Assembly (NCBI GenBank): GCA_002151545.1
Contig: CP021237.1
Span: 4,650,001 to 4,714,000 of the forward strand
Reading direction: 5' to 3'
Length of the DNA stretch: 64,000 nucleotides
Source of the DNA: Sphingobacteriaceae bacterium GW460-11-11-14-LB5
GTDB lineage: Bacteria; Bacteroidota; Bacteroidia; Sphingobacteriales; Sphingobacteriaceae
Under the pieces are notes generated by a model. The model did no database searches. It had not been told where the DNA came from and saw only the letters and a program-made list of their open reading frames with translations. Position numbers and translations under genes: made by a program. Shown here in pieces: positions 34,460-43,400 of this stretch; within the stretch, counting starts at the first letter, position 1; each line of letters begins with the position of its first letter.

Positions 34460-37321
34460 ATGCAGATGAAACCATTTTTACAGGAAGTTGCCGAAGATTT
34501 AGTGACCAGATTTGGAAACCAGCTGGAAAACTGTGCTATTGTTTTTAACAATAAACGGCCATCGGCTTATTTGCAGAAACACTTTGCTGATATCATCGGC
34601 AAACCCTTTTTCAGTCCATCATTTTTTACCATTCAGGAATTTTTTGCCAACTCTACCAGTTATAAAATAGCCGATTTTTACCTCCAGTTTTTCACTTTAC
34701 ACGGGATTTACAACCAACTGCTTGCCGAAGAACAATTAGAAAGCATCTCGAGCCATAAGTTTTTTCCACTGGCCAAAATTATCTTAAGTGATTTTAATCA
34801 GATTGATGCCGATCTGGTTGATGCAGGAAAATTATACCGTGATCTGGAAGATATATCAGTCATTAATAAAGATTTCGATTATTTAAGCCCAGAGCAATAT
34901 GAGTTCCTTTCACAATTTTGGACCTCCTATTCCGAAGGAAAACATAAAAAACAGCAGGAATTATTCATCAAGATGTGGCGCAGGATGCCCAAACTTTATC
35001 ATAAATTCCATGCAACGCTTAAAGAACAGGGATATTTAACCAATGGCTCTGTTTACCGCCACCTGGCCGACGACATTACCAATCACCAGGAATTTATTTC
35101 GAATTTTGATCAGGGTAAGATCATTTTTGTTGGTTTTAATGCCTTAAGCAGTGCCGAGGCTAAAATATTCACCCAGCTTCAAGATGCCGATAAAGCTTTG
35201 TTTTATTTTGATGCGGATACTTATTATTTAGACGATGTATCGCAGGAAGCAGGTTTGTTCTTACGGAAAAACATCAACCAGCTTGGCCTAAAAAATGTAT
35301 TTGCAGAGCAGGAAAGTTTAATGAAAACAGCTGCGCACCAGGTGAATGTTTTCAAAGTGCAGGGGCAATCGGCACAGGCCAAAATCTTAAACAATATTTT
35401 AGAAGAAGATTATACAAATGCCGAAACAGTTGGAAAAACGGTGGTGGTTTTGGCAGATGAAAGTTTGTTGATTCCAACTTTACAGACTATTCCAACAACA
35501 TTTAACGGAACAGAAATCGACCTGAATGTTACTATGGGTTTTGCCCTGTCAACCTCCAGTATTTTTGGCTTGGTTGATTTATGGTTGGGCAGTCAGTTGG
35601 AAATTTTACAACGCGATAAGGTAACCTACAAAAATGTCGAGGCGTTTTTAACCCACCCCTTAACCGGTCTGACGCAGAAAATGCGCGATAAAATTTTAAC
35701 CGCATTACTCGAAGAAAATGAAGTGGAGATCGACCATAAACGCCTACTGCGTCAAAGTGGATTATTTGAAGCTTTCTATAAAAAAATCGACGATCCGCAA
35801 CATGTGGTAACCAATTTATTGGATGTTCTGGATTATGTGTTAACGAGATTATCGAATGCGAAAACACTAAAAAAAATCGATGCCGAACTTTTCGTAAAAA
35901 CCATTCAGGAATTAAACAGATTGCACGATACTTTTAGTAACCATATTGGCAAAGAAGAAATTCCTTTTGTGATTTATTTGGTTCAAAAATCATTGCAAGC
36001 CATTGCCGTTCCGCTTTCAGGTGATCCTTTAAACGGCATCCAGGTAATGGGACTGCTCGAAACCCGAAACTTAAACTTTGATAAGGTGGTGATTTTAGGC
36101 TTCAATGAAGGCATTATCCCTAAATCATCCATCGGTAACAGTTTTATTCCCGATTCTATCCGCCGTGTTTATGGCCTTCCGGTCCTTGAAAACCTCGATG
36201 CCATTTCATCCTATATGGTTTACCGCCTGATGCAAAGGGCAAAGAATATCAACTTTGTTTATAACAGTTTGACCGACGAATCTACTTCAGGCGAGGCCAG
36301 CAGGATTTTAAAGCAGCTGGAATACGAAAGCGGTTTCGATTTCACCTACAATGAGCTTAATCTCGAGGTAAAAACAGAAGCCTTTAAAGAAGTGCGTATC
36401 GAAAAAACAAATAACGCTTTTATTCAGGAAACCCTTCAAAAATACCTTGATAAAAAGAAAGTGCTTTCACCTTCTGCGCTTACACAATACATCTCCAATC
36501 CGATAGATTTTTTCTTCAATTACATTGCCGGGATTAAAGAACCTAAGGAAGTAAGTGCTGTAGTTGAAGCCAATGAAATTGGCTCGATTCTGCACAAAGT
36601 GATGGAGTATTTTTATCAGGATCTGAAGTCTGCTGAAATTACTGCAGACCGCATTAAAGAAAAACGGGAAAAAGTCCCATCGTTGATACAGAAAGCTTTT
36701 AATGCCGTAATGTTCAACAATCCCGATAAGGTGATGGAGTATAAAGGCATGCAAAAGGTGATTTTATCCATTGTTGATGCTTATGTGAATATCATTTTAA
36801 ACCAGGATGCGGCACAAACGCCATTTACCATCATTAGCCTGGAGCAAAAAGTAGAGGCCGAAATCAGCTTTCCGTTAAATGGAAAAGAAGCCAGTGTTAA
36901 AATTTTTGGTTATATCGATCGTGTTGATGTAAAAGATGGGGTGACCAAAATAATCGACTATAAAACCGGAAGCGATAAGCTGACTTTTAAAGATATCCCG
37001 GAATTATTCAATTCTGATGGAAAACACATCAACAAAGCTTTAATCCAGACTTTATTATACACCTATGCATATGAACAATTCTCGGGCAGAACTTTTGTAG
37101 AGCCCAATTTATATGTAGTGAAAACCATGAGCGTAGATGGCGTTTGGTTTAAGTCTGGCAGGCAAAATCTATCAGGAGCTTATCTGGAAGAAATAAAGCC
37201 GGAATTTCTTGCTGAGTTAAGAAAAAAGTTAACCGAACTTTTTGAAGCACCTTATTTTGTAGCCAGCGCTGTTGAGGATAATTACAAATATTCTATTTAT
37301 AAAACTTTGTTTGGAAAATAA
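34460..37321 (+). CDS. addB: AddB-like PD-(D/E)XK nuclease family protein
   Basis: 953 residues. The N-terminal half resembles an inactivated helicase (IVFNNKRPSAYLQKHF replaces a P-loop; GFNEGIIPKS and LLETRNLNFDKVVILGFNEG are present). The C-terminal half is a RecB-type nuclease: LSPSALTQYISNPIDFFFNYIAGI, GSILHKVMEYFY, and YIDRVDVKDGVTKIIDYKTGS with Asp and Asp-x-Lys. The Cys residues that hold the iron-sulfur staple in Firmicute AddB are absent here. Tight coupling to the AddA-like gene supports an AddAB-type complex. Confidence 0.85.
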   Translation: MQMKPFLQEVAEDLVTRFGNQLENCAIVFNNKRPSAYLQKHFADIIGKPFFSPSFFTIQEFFANSTSYKIADFYLQFFTLHGIYNQLLAEEQLESISSHKFFPLAKIILSDFNQIDADLVDAGKLYRDLEDISVINKDFDYLSPEQYEFLSQFWTSYSEGKHKKQQELFIKMWRRMPKLYHKFHATLKEQGYLTNGSVYRHLADDITNHQEFISNFDQGKIIFVGFNALSSAEAKIFTQLQDADKALFYFDADTYYLDDVSQEAGLFLRKNINQLGLKNVFAEQESLMKTAAHQVNVFKVQGQSAQAKILNNILEEDYTNAETVGKTVVVLADESLLIPTLQTIPTTFNGTEIDLNVTMGFALSTSSIFGLVDLWLGSQLEILQRDKVTYKNVEAFLTHPLTGLTQKMRDKILTALLEENEVEIDHKRLLRQSGLFEAFYKKIDDPQHVVTNLLDVLDYVLTRLSNAKTLKKIDAELFVKTIQELNRLHDTFSNHIGKEEIPFVIYLVQKSLQAIAVPLSGDPLNGIQVMGLLETRNLNFDKVVILGFNEGIIPKSSIGNSFIPDSIRRVYGLPVLENLDAISSYMVYRLMQRAKNINFVYNSLTDESTSGEASRILKQLEYESGFDFTYNELNLEVKTEAFKEVRIEKTNNAFIQETLQKYLDKKKVLSPSALTQYISNPIDFFFNYIAGIKEPKEVSAVVEANEIGSILHKVMEYFYQDLKSAEITADRIKEKREKVPSLIQKAFNAVMFNNPDKVMEYKGMQKVILSIVDAYVNIILNQDAAQTPFTIISLEQKVEAEISFPLNGKEASVKIFGYIDRVDVKDGVTKIIDYKTGSDKLTFKDIPELFNSDGKHINKALIQTLLYTYAYEQFSGRTFVEPNLYVVKTMSVDGVWFKSGRQNLSGAYLEEIKPEFLAELRKKLTELFEAPYFVASAVEDNYKYSIYKTLFGK

Positions 37322-37322
37322 T

Positions 37323-37418
37323 ATTCATTGCAGTTGGCTGAAGCCAATTGCAATGAATAGCGTAAATTTTAGTTATCGGCAAATTTGTATTTCCTCGCAG
37401 TCTGTTTTAACAGACTGC
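37323..37418. repeat. Two hairpins upstream of the REP-type transposase
   Basis: Hairpin 1 (37323-37358) pairs ATTCATTGCA-g-TTGGCT with AGCCAA-t-TGCAATGAAT around a GA loop. Hairpin 2 (37397-37418) pairs GCAGTCTGTT with AACAGACTGC around TT. Both lie between addB and the transposase start, and may be the recognition hairpins of the transposase; hairpin 1 may also end the addAB transcript. Confidence 0.65.
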
Positions 37419-37456
37419 AAAAATTCCTTATATTTAGATTAATCAAATCATCAATT

Positions 37457-37897
37457 ATGTCGTATGTAAGAATTTGGGTTCACCTTGTGTTCTCAACTAA
37501 AAACCGACATCCCTATTTAACAAAAAACATCCGCTATAAAGTTCAAAAACACATTATGGATAATTGTAGAGAAAAATCTATTTTCCTACAGGCAATTAAT
37601 GGATACACCGAACACATGCACTGCCTGATATCTCTGGGAAGAGAGCAAACAATTGCAAAAATAGCGCAGCTCATAAAAGGAGAATCCTCATTTTGGATCA
37701 ACAAAAATATGCTAACAGACATACCTTTTATGTGGCAGGATGATTATTTTGCTGTATCCGTTAGCGAATCTGGTTTGCAAGCAGTGACCAATTATATTAA
37801 AAATCAAGAAATTCATCATGCCAAAAAATCTTTTGAATCTGAAGTCAAAGAATTTGCAGAGAAGTATGGATTTACCTTAGAAAAAGAAGATCTTTAA
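37457..37897 (+). CDS. REP-associated tyrosine transposase (IS200/IS605 TnpA-like)
   Basis: 146 residues from ATG 37457 (MSYVRIWVHLVFSTKNR); the upstream in-frame TTG runs through hairpin 2 and is rejected. The Y1 HUH motif is HMH at residues 53-55 in INGYTEHMHCLISLG, and the nucleophile is Tyr113 in VTNYIKNQEIHH. The length is typical of single-domain TnpA_REP proteins. These cut single-stranded DNA at imperfect palindromes. No matching right-end hairpin is found, so it looks like a domesticated or solitary RAYT, not an intact IS. The GNAT gene begins 3 bases after its stop. Confidence 0.9.
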   Translation: MSYVRIWVHLVFSTKNRHPYLTKNIRYKVQKHIMDNCREKSIFLQAINGYTEHMHCLISLGREQTIAKIAQLIKGESSFWINKNMLTDIPFMWQDDYFAVSVSESGLQAVTNYIKNQEIHHAKKSFESEVKEFAEKYGFTLEKEDL

Positions 37898-37899
37898 AA

Positions 37900-38457
37900 A
37901 TGCTTACCTTAAATTTCACAAAATTCCCGGTTCTCGAAACCGAGCGTTTAATTCTACGCGAACACGATCTTGCTGATGCCGAAACCCTTTTTGCCATGCG
38001 TACCAACGAAAATGTAATGAAATACATTGATAGGGAAAGGCCCAAAGATATTTTTGAGATCAAAGATTTTATTTCCCGTTTCAGAAATGGCTACGAAAAT
38101 GGCGATAACCTGGCCTGGGTAATTGCCTTAAAAGAAAATCCTAAACAAATGATAGGGTCCGTAGGTTATTGGCGCACCGATTTTGCAAACCATAGGGCCG
38201 AAATTGGTTACATGCTTCATCCCGATTACTGGCGAAAAGGAATTATTTCAGAAGCACTGAAAAAATCAATTGCATTTGGATTTGAAGATGTTAACCTACA
38301 CACCATCAGTGCTAATATTAACGTAGGAAATGATGCTTCCAGGCAAATGCTGATCAAACATGGTTTTGTAAAAGAAGCACATTTTAAGCAAGATTATTAT
38401 TTCAGGGGCCAGTTTCTCGATAGTGAGATTTATGGATTATTAAACCCAAATCATTAA
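37900..38457 (+). CDS. GNAT family N-acetyltransferase (RimJ/RimL-like)
   Basis: 185 residues. It starts LNFTKFPVLETERLILREHDLADAETLFAMRTNENVMKYI, as in RimJ/RimL-type acetyltransferases. The acetyl-CoA-binding region is AEIGYMLHPDYWRKGIISEALKKSI (Q/RxxGxG/A variant RKGIIS), followed by INVGNDASRQMLIKHGF. It may acetylate a ribosomal protein N-terminus or a small amine; the substrate is unknown. It starts 3 bases after the transposase stop. Confidence 0.9.
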   Translation: MLTLNFTKFPVLETERLILREHDLADAETLFAMRTNENVMKYIDRERPKDIFEIKDFISRFRNGYENGDNLAWVIALKENPKQMIGSVGYWRTDFANHRAEIGYMLHPDYWRKGIISEALKKSIAFGFEDVNLHTISANINVGNDASRQMLIKHGFVKEAHFKQDYYFRGQFLDSEIYGLLNPNH

Positions 38458-38486
38458 ATCCAGCTAAACATTTTTTATATTTGAGT

Positions 38487-38687
38487 ATGTACCGTTTAGA
38501 TAGAACAGCATTTAATGCACAAACTGCAAAAGAAGCCAGTAAAGCCGATCGGATTTATTATAAAAACCTATCGTGGCAAGAGCGTTTAAGAATTGCAAAC
38601 TATTTAAATAGTGTAGCTTTTAACTATCCAGAAAATGACCCTCCCAAAATGGATAAATCTGTATTTTCTGTTCGAAGTAGAAGATAA
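38487..38687 (+). CDS. Small protein paired with a nucleotidyltransferase
   Basis: 66 residues from ATG 38487 (an upstream TTG at 38481 is possible). MYRLDRTAFNAQTAKEASKADRIYYKNLSWQERLRIANYLNSVAFNY is helical and basic, with no known domain I can name. Its TAA overlaps the ATG of the nucleotidyltransferase by one base, so the two proteins are translationally coupled. The arrangement recalls antitoxin-toxin or MNT-type modules, which is inference only. Confidence 0.75.
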   Translation: MYRLDRTAFNAQTAKEASKADRIYYKNLSWQERLRIANYLNSVAFNYPENDPPKMDKSVFSVRSRR

Positions 38688-39136
38688 TGGGAAATATTTT
38701 CAATGATGATTTCCGGGAATTTATTCAGGCGCTAAATAATCATGATGTAAAATATATTCTAGTTGGTGGATATTCGGTAATTCTTCATGGATATTCCAGA
38801 ACGACTGGAGATATGGATATTTGGGTGGAGAGAACTGCGGAAAATTATAGAAAGATATTCAATGCTTTTTTTCAATTCGGCATGCCAGTTTTCGATATGA
38901 CAAAAGAAAATTTCCTTCATCATCCAGATTGGGAAGTCTTTAGTTTTGGAAGACCGCCAATATCAATCGATTTAATGATCCTGGTAAAAGGACTAAGTTT
39001 TGAAGAATGTTATCCGAATTCAGTTTTCTTTGAAGAAGATGGATTAAAAATAAGAACTATAAATTATCATGATCTCTTACTAGCTAAAAAGTCTTCTGCT
39101 AGAGCAAAAGACATTAATGATTTAGAAAACCTATAA
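38687..39136 (+). CDS. Nucleotidyltransferase-fold protein (MNT/AbiEii-like)
   Basis: 149 residues. The nucleotidyltransferase core is YILVGGYSVILHGYSRTTGDMDIWVE: Gly-Gly at 27-28, Asp42 and Asp44 for metal binding. A later SIDLMIL may supply the third acidic residue. Relatives include AbiEii-type toxins, minimal nucleotidyltransferases and DUF6036. It is coupled by a one-base overlap to the 66-residue protein before it. The substrate (tRNA, antitoxin or other) is unknown. Confidence 0.85.
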   Translation: MGNIFNDDFREFIQALNNHDVKYILVGGYSVILHGYSRTTGDMDIWVERTAENYRKIFNAFFQFGMPVFDMTKENFLHHPDWEVFSFGRPPISIDLMILVKGLSFEECYPNSVFFEEDGLKIRTINYHDLLLAKKSSARAKDINDLENL

Positions 39137-39420
39137 GAATGAATAAAGCTACAGCACTCTTTCTCGTCGCACTAAACTGGAAGTTAAAAATAGGTGTTGA
39201 TAGCCTATCAGATTTCTATTTTAGACAACTACGGTAATCATATCCATTTTGGAGAAGATATTTCGGAAAAAGCTTAAGCTTTAATACAATAAGCTTATCA
39301 AAAACACAATTACCCAATATTATTTCCCACTTCGACAGATAAACAAAAAATACAGCTTAAAAAACATCAAATAATTAGTCAGATTACCTATAATTATTAC
39401 AAAACATAGGCATTATAGCC
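39137..39420. other. Intergenic DNA with likely gene remnants
   Basis: A short ORF from 39139 (MNKATALFLVALNWKLKIGVDSL...) stops after about 32 codons. The +1 frame at 39194-39277 then reads protein-like sequence (ISILDNYGNHIHFGEDISEKA) to a stop. This suggests a decayed, frameshifted gene. No other structure is seen before the pdhB promoter. Confidence 0.35.
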
Positions 39421-39452
39421 TTTGGTTTCAAAGCGATTAATAATTATATTTG
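39421..39452 (+). promoter_or_regulatory. Promoter of pdhB
   Basis: TTTG at 39421-39424, a 20-base spacer and TATATTTG at 39445-39452 match the Bacteroidota consensus in full. The ATG is 22 bases downstream. Confidence 0.7.
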
Positions 39453-39473
39453 CCACCGTTATTAAAATTTACA

Positions 39474-40460
39474 ATGAGAGAAATCCAATTTAGAGAAGCA
39501 CTACGCGAAGCCATGAGCGAAGAAATGCGTAAAGATGACCGCGTTTTTTTATTAGGTGAAGAAGTAGCAGAATATAACGGTGCGTACAAAGTAAGTCAGG
39601 GCATGCTTGACGAGTTTGGTGCGAAACGCATTATCGATACCCCGATTGCCGAATTAGGTTTCGCAGGTATTGCAACTGGTGCAGCAACAGCAGGCCTTAT
39701 TCCAATTGTGGAATTCATGACCTTTAACTTCTCATTAGTAGCTATCGATCAGATTATCAACGGTGCTGCTAAAATTTTATCAATGAGCGGTGGTCAGTTC
39801 TCCTGCCCAATGGTTTTCCGTGGCCCAACAGGTAACGCAGGTCAGTTAGGTGCACAACACTCTCAAAACTTCGAAAACTGGTTTGCAAATACACCAGGAT
39901 TAAAAGTGGTAGTACCAGCTACTCCTTACGATGCAAAAGGATTATTAAAACAATCAATTATAGATCAGGATCCGGTTATTTTCATGGAGTCTGAGGTAAT
40001 GTACGGCGATAAAGGCGATGTTCCTGCTGAAGAGTACTATATCGAATTAGGAAAAGCAAACGTAACCAAACAAGGTACCGATGTAACTATTGTTACTTTC
40101 GGTAAAATGTTAACACGCGTTGTAAACCCGGCTGTAGAAGAATTAACGAAAGAAGGAATTAATGTTGAAGTGATCGATTTACGTACTGTACGTCCTATCG
40201 ATTACGATACCATTATCGCTTCTGTTAAGAAAACCAACCGTTTGGTTGTGGTAGAAGAGGCCTGGCCTTTGGCATCTCTTTCTGGAGAAATTGCCTTCAT
40301 GGTTCAAAAACATGCATTCGATTATTTAGATGCACCAGTTTTACGTATCACTTGTGCCGATGTACCACTTCCATACTCTCCAACTTTAATCGCAGCAAGC
40401 TTACCAAATGCTGAGCGCGTAGTTAAAGCGGTAAAAGAGGTAATGTACGTTAAAAAGTAA
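39474..40460 (+). CDS. pdhB: Pyruvate dehydrogenase E1 component, beta subunit
   Basis: 328 residues from ATG 39474 (MREIQFREALREAMSEEMRKD), the standard family start. The transketolase central domain (GEEVAEYNGAYKVSQGML, IDTPIAELGFAGIATGAA) and C-terminal domain (VTFGKMLTRV, VIDLRTVRPIDYDTI, VEEAWPLASLSGE) are complete. With the alpha subunit it decarboxylates pyruvate using thiamine diphosphate and acetylates E2 lipoyl groups. No alpha-subunit or E2 gene is adjacent, so the complex is encoded at separate loci. It has its own promoter and terminator. Confidence 0.96.
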   Translation: MREIQFREALREAMSEEMRKDDRVFLLGEEVAEYNGAYKVSQGMLDEFGAKRIIDTPIAELGFAGIATGAATAGLIPIVEFMTFNFSLVAIDQIINGAAKILSMSGGQFSCPMVFRGPTGNAGQLGAQHSQNFENWFANTPGLKVVVPATPYDAKGLLKQSIIDQDPVIFMESEVMYGDKGDVPAEEYYIELGKANVTKQGTDVTIVTFGKMLTRVVNPAVEELTKEGINVEVIDLRTVRPIDYDTIIASVKKTNRLVVVEEAWPLASLSGEIAFMVQKHAFDYLDAPVLRITCADVPLPYSPTLIAASLPNAERVVKAVKEVMYVKK

Positions 40461-40839
40461 TTACAAATTATTAGTCTAAGCTTAGGCAAAGACCAAAAGA
40501 TATAAATCCCCCAAAGGAATTTGGGGGATTTTTTTATTCCTCCATTTCCGTGCCCTCCGTGTTTCCGTGGCAAATATTTGAAAATCAATGTCAGCAATTC
40601 TTCGGTTTCAGCAGCCCCGCTATCCATTGCAATCTTTTTGGCCGATTACCAGCTCCATTTATTGTTATTGCCGGCAGGAATGACGAAGCAATCTTCTGCA
40701 GCAATCAACATCAAAAAGTATTTTCATTCCTGTCGGGTTTAGTTAACCCAAGCCTATACAAGAAACCTAATTCAGTTTCCTGCTCAAACCAAAAACCTTC
40801 AGATAATTTTTATATTCGTGGCATAAAGAATCTATATTC
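40461..40839. other. Intergenic region with terminator and repeat words
   Basis: After the pdhB terminator, the DNA includes CCGTGCCCTCCGTGTTTCCGTGG and CAGCCCCGCTATCC, which resembles CAGTCCCGTTATCC at 58643-58656. It also holds GGAATGACGAAGCAATC, a word of the AATGACG repeat family. Two ORFs drawn through this DNA overlap in different frames and are not convincing. Confidence 0.4.
40504..40535 (+). terminator. Rho-independent terminator of pdhB
   Basis: AAATCCCCCAAA (40504-40515) pairs perfectly with TTTGGGGGATTT (40520-40531) around GGAA, and a T-run follows. Confidence 0.9.
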
Positions 40840-41415
40840 ATGCCTGATAATTACATAGCCGACCAAATATTCGAAAAAGCCGATTTTACCTTACGGGCAC
40901 TCCCAAAAGCAGAATACGAAAACTGTAAATTCACTAACTGTGATTTTTCCAGCGCTGATTTAAGTGGTGTAAAATTTTTAGACTGCGAATTTATCTCTTG
41001 TAATTTAAGTCTGGCAAGCCTTACCAAAACCTCATTTATTGATGTAAACTTCCAGGATTGCAAAATGCTGGGCTTAAGGTTCGAAAACTGTAACGATTTT
41101 GGACTGGCATTTTCTTTTGGCAATTGTAAACTGGATCATTCTTCCTTCTACAAACTAAAACTAAAGAAAATGGATTTCAAAAATTCACAATTACATGAAG
41201 TCGACTTTTCAGAAAGCGATTTAGCTAATTCAACTTTCGACAACTGTGATTTATTAAACGCAACTTTCGACAGGACTATCCTCGAAAAGGCCGATTTTAG
41301 AACAGCTTATCATTACTCCATCGATCCGGACAATAACAGGATCAAAAAGGCAAGATTTTCAAAATCCGGGCTTGCCGGGCTATTGCACAAATACGATATC
41401 CAGATCAGTGAATAG
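40840..41415 (+). CDS. Pentapeptide repeat protein
   Basis: 191 residues with pentapeptide repeats of the A(D/N)LXX form through much of the chain: CDFSSADLSGVKFLDCEF, VDFSESDLANSTFDNCDLLNATFDRTILEKADF. Two blocks are split near residue 110, and a short non-repeat C-terminal helix (SGLAGLLHKYDIQ) closes it, as in Qnr/MfpA-like proteins. Such right-handed beta-helices can mimic DNA and bind gyrase. Whether this one does is unknown. It stands alone. Confidence 0.88.
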   Translation: MPDNYIADQIFEKADFTLRALPKAEYENCKFTNCDFSSADLSGVKFLDCEFISCNLSLASLTKTSFIDVNFQDCKMLGLRFENCNDFGLAFSFGNCKLDHSSFYKLKLKKMDFKNSQLHEVDFSESDLANSTFDNCDLLNATFDRTILEKADFRTAYHYSIDPDNNRIKKARFSKSGLAGLLHKYDIQISE

Positions 41416-41459
41416 GTTTTTAAGAAATTTTGTAAATTCAGCTTACAAAATTACAGACC

Positions 41460-41834
41460 ATGGAACAGCCCAAACCAGAAAACATTGACCAGTATATTGC
41501 CAATTTCCCGGTAGAAACACAAAAGTTGCTACAGCAAATCCGCGAAACGATCCACCAGGCCGTACCAGAAGCCAAAGAAGTAATCAGTTATGGGATGCCC
41601 GCCTTCAAACGGAACACCGTATTGGTTTATTTTGCAGGTTATGCTAAACACATCGGCTTTTATCCAACCGGCTCAGGAATAGAGGCATTTAAAGAAGAGT
41701 TTGCACAGTATAAATGGAGCAAGGGAGCTGTACAGTTTCCTTTAGATAAACCTTTGCCGCTAGATCTGATTACCAGAATCACCAGGTTTAAAGCAGAAAG
41801 AGATTTGGAGAAAGTCAAAAAGAAGAAATCATAA
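41460..41834 (+). CDS. DUF1801 (YdhG/YjbR-like) domain protein
   Basis: 124 residues. IDQYIANFPVETQKLLQQIRETIHQAVPEAKEVISYGMPAFKRNTVLVYFAGYAKHIGFYPTGSGIEAF is the DUF1801 signature, related to B. subtilis YdhG (Fra), proposed to be an iron chaperone. The lysine-rich tail EKVKKKKS is unremarkable. It lies 44 bases after the pentapeptide gene and may share its transcript. Confidence 0.88.
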   Translation: MEQPKPENIDQYIANFPVETQKLLQQIRETIHQAVPEAKEVISYGMPAFKRNTVLVYFAGYAKHIGFYPTGSGIEAFKEEFAQYKWSKGAVQFPLDKPLPLDLITRITRFKAERDLEKVKKKKS

Positions 41835-41933
41835 CGCTTCTGGTATTTTCATCCGGGTAGATGATGTGTGGATTATGGAAAGCAGCTCAAAAAAGCATCA
41901 GTCTAGTAAACCATTCTAAAAAACGTTAGCCTG

Positions 41934-43274
41934 ATGAAAAAAATACTTTTACTCCTACTTCTCTTTATCTCTGCCAAATCATTTTGCCAAAAAGCAACAG
42001 TTGTAGAAATTGAAACACTTTCGAAACCAGTCAAGCTGATTCCTGTTGTTCCTAATCAGGAAATACTTAAAACGCTTAAGGCAGATCTTGAAAAAAATGT
42101 AGAAAATTTGCCCGATAGTTTAGTTTATTATGGAGAACATCCTTTTTTAACGGGCATTTTAAATTCTTATATCGATCATAGGCCATTTGTTATTTCCCCT
42201 GATATTTTTTGGTTGCTGATTAGTCAGGGTTTTGCCCGGCATATCACTCAAAATGCGGAAGAGCTCAGGCCACAGATGGTGGGCTTTGAAGGCAAGAAAA
42301 CTTTAACCGTTGTTTCAGACAAAATTGTGCTTGGTAATCCCAAATCAGATTGGGCTTCAATTTTCCCACAGTTTAACGAGCAGATTAACGATTATACCGG
42401 TAAAAAATTGGTAGGTGTTTTAACCTCCGATTTTAGCACGACCACGCCCACCTCGAAAGTGGTGAGCCAGGTTACGATTATGGAAACCGTAAAATCTTAT
42501 TTCGAATTTAAAGTGATTATCACTGGCTGTGGGATCCCGAAAATTACCATTGAAGGCACCACTCAGGATTGGAAGAAATTACTGGAGAAAACAAAATACC
42601 TGTCTCAGTATAAATTAGAATGGTGGACAAACGAACTTATCCCGATTATCGAAGAAATTATAGCGGCAAAAAAAGGAAAAGTAAATAAAGATTTCTGGAT
42701 GAACATGGTAAAATACCATACCGAAAAGAAATATGGAACGGTAAATACAATCGACGGCTGGATTGTAAAGTTCTTTCCTTATACCAAAGAAGGAAACAAA
42801 ACAGGTTTAAAACCAATTACCAGCGTAAACAATCTGGCTTCTGAAATTGTAAAAGTCCCTTTTATTCTGGAAGACGCAGTACGCCACACAAAGCACAATA
42901 TGGAAATCTGGGCTGGATTTATCGGTTTATCCCAAAACAACAAAGATTTCACTATGAAACCGGAGATGAGCTGGGCAATAGTTAATAAAGACAGTGCACC
43001 ATCCGAAACTTCTGTTTTCGGCAATAAAACCAGTGCCGACGATCTTTCAATGAGCAACATTAGCGAAATTCCAAAAGAACTCTATACATTAAAAAGCATA
43101 GGCACATTGAGGATCAAGTTCACAAAAGATATAGCAATTCCTGATGAACTAGGTAAAATTCAAATTAGAAGATTAGAACTCACCGGAAAGATTACAGCGG
43201 CTGAAAAGCAGAGACTTATAAAACTTTTCCCTAACAACTGGCTGATCATAAATGGAAAAATGATCGAACGCTGA
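41934..43274 (+). CDS. DUF4419 domain-containing secreted protein
   Basis: 446 residues with a signal peptide (MKKILLLLLLFISAKSFC). The DUF4419 landmarks are HPFLTGILNSYIDHRPFVISPDIFWLLISQGFARHI, YFEFKVIITGCGIPKITIEGTTQDWKKL, and DGWIVKFFPYTKEG. The fold is known from bacterial and fungal proteins of unknown function. Being exported here suggests an extracytoplasmic role. It starts 99 bases after the DUF1801 gene, on the same strand. Confidence 0.85.
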   Translation: MKKILLLLLLFISAKSFCQKATVVEIETLSKPVKLIPVVPNQEILKTLKADLEKNVENLPDSLVYYGEHPFLTGILNSYIDHRPFVISPDIFWLLISQGFARHITQNAEELRPQMVGFEGKKTLTVVSDKIVLGNPKSDWASIFPQFNEQINDYTGKKLVGVLTSDFSTTTPTSKVVSQVTIMETVKSYFEFKVIITGCGIPKITIEGTTQDWKKLLEKTKYLSQYKLEWWTNELIPIIEEIIAAKKGKVNKDFWMNMVKYHTEKKYGTVNTIDGWIVKFFPYTKEGNKTGLKPITSVNNLASEIVKVPFILEDAVRHTKHNMEIWAGFIGLSQNNKDFTMKPEMSWAIVNKDSAPSETSVFGNKTSADDLSMSNISEIPKELYTLKSIGTLRIKFTKDIAIPDELGKIQIRRLELTGKITAAEKQRLIKLFPNNWLIINGKMIER

Positions 43275-43400
43275 TGAATATAATTATTGCTTTTTTTCAA
43301 AAACTTACTCACAAATTTTCGTGGAAAACTTCGTGCTAAAAATCATTAAATCCCGCAAATCCTGATTAGCTTTGCTTCCTTTAATTTTTACCTTTAGGAT

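Noticed and set aside
37385..37456. Longer N-terminus for the RAYT from an in-frame TTG
   Set aside because: It would translate the perfect hairpin at 37397-37418; ATG 37457 gives the standard family start.
40521..40858. Plus-strand ORFs of 73 and 102 codons after pdhB
   Set aside because: They overlap each other and consist of repeat words; one starts at the pdhB terminator and the other just after it.
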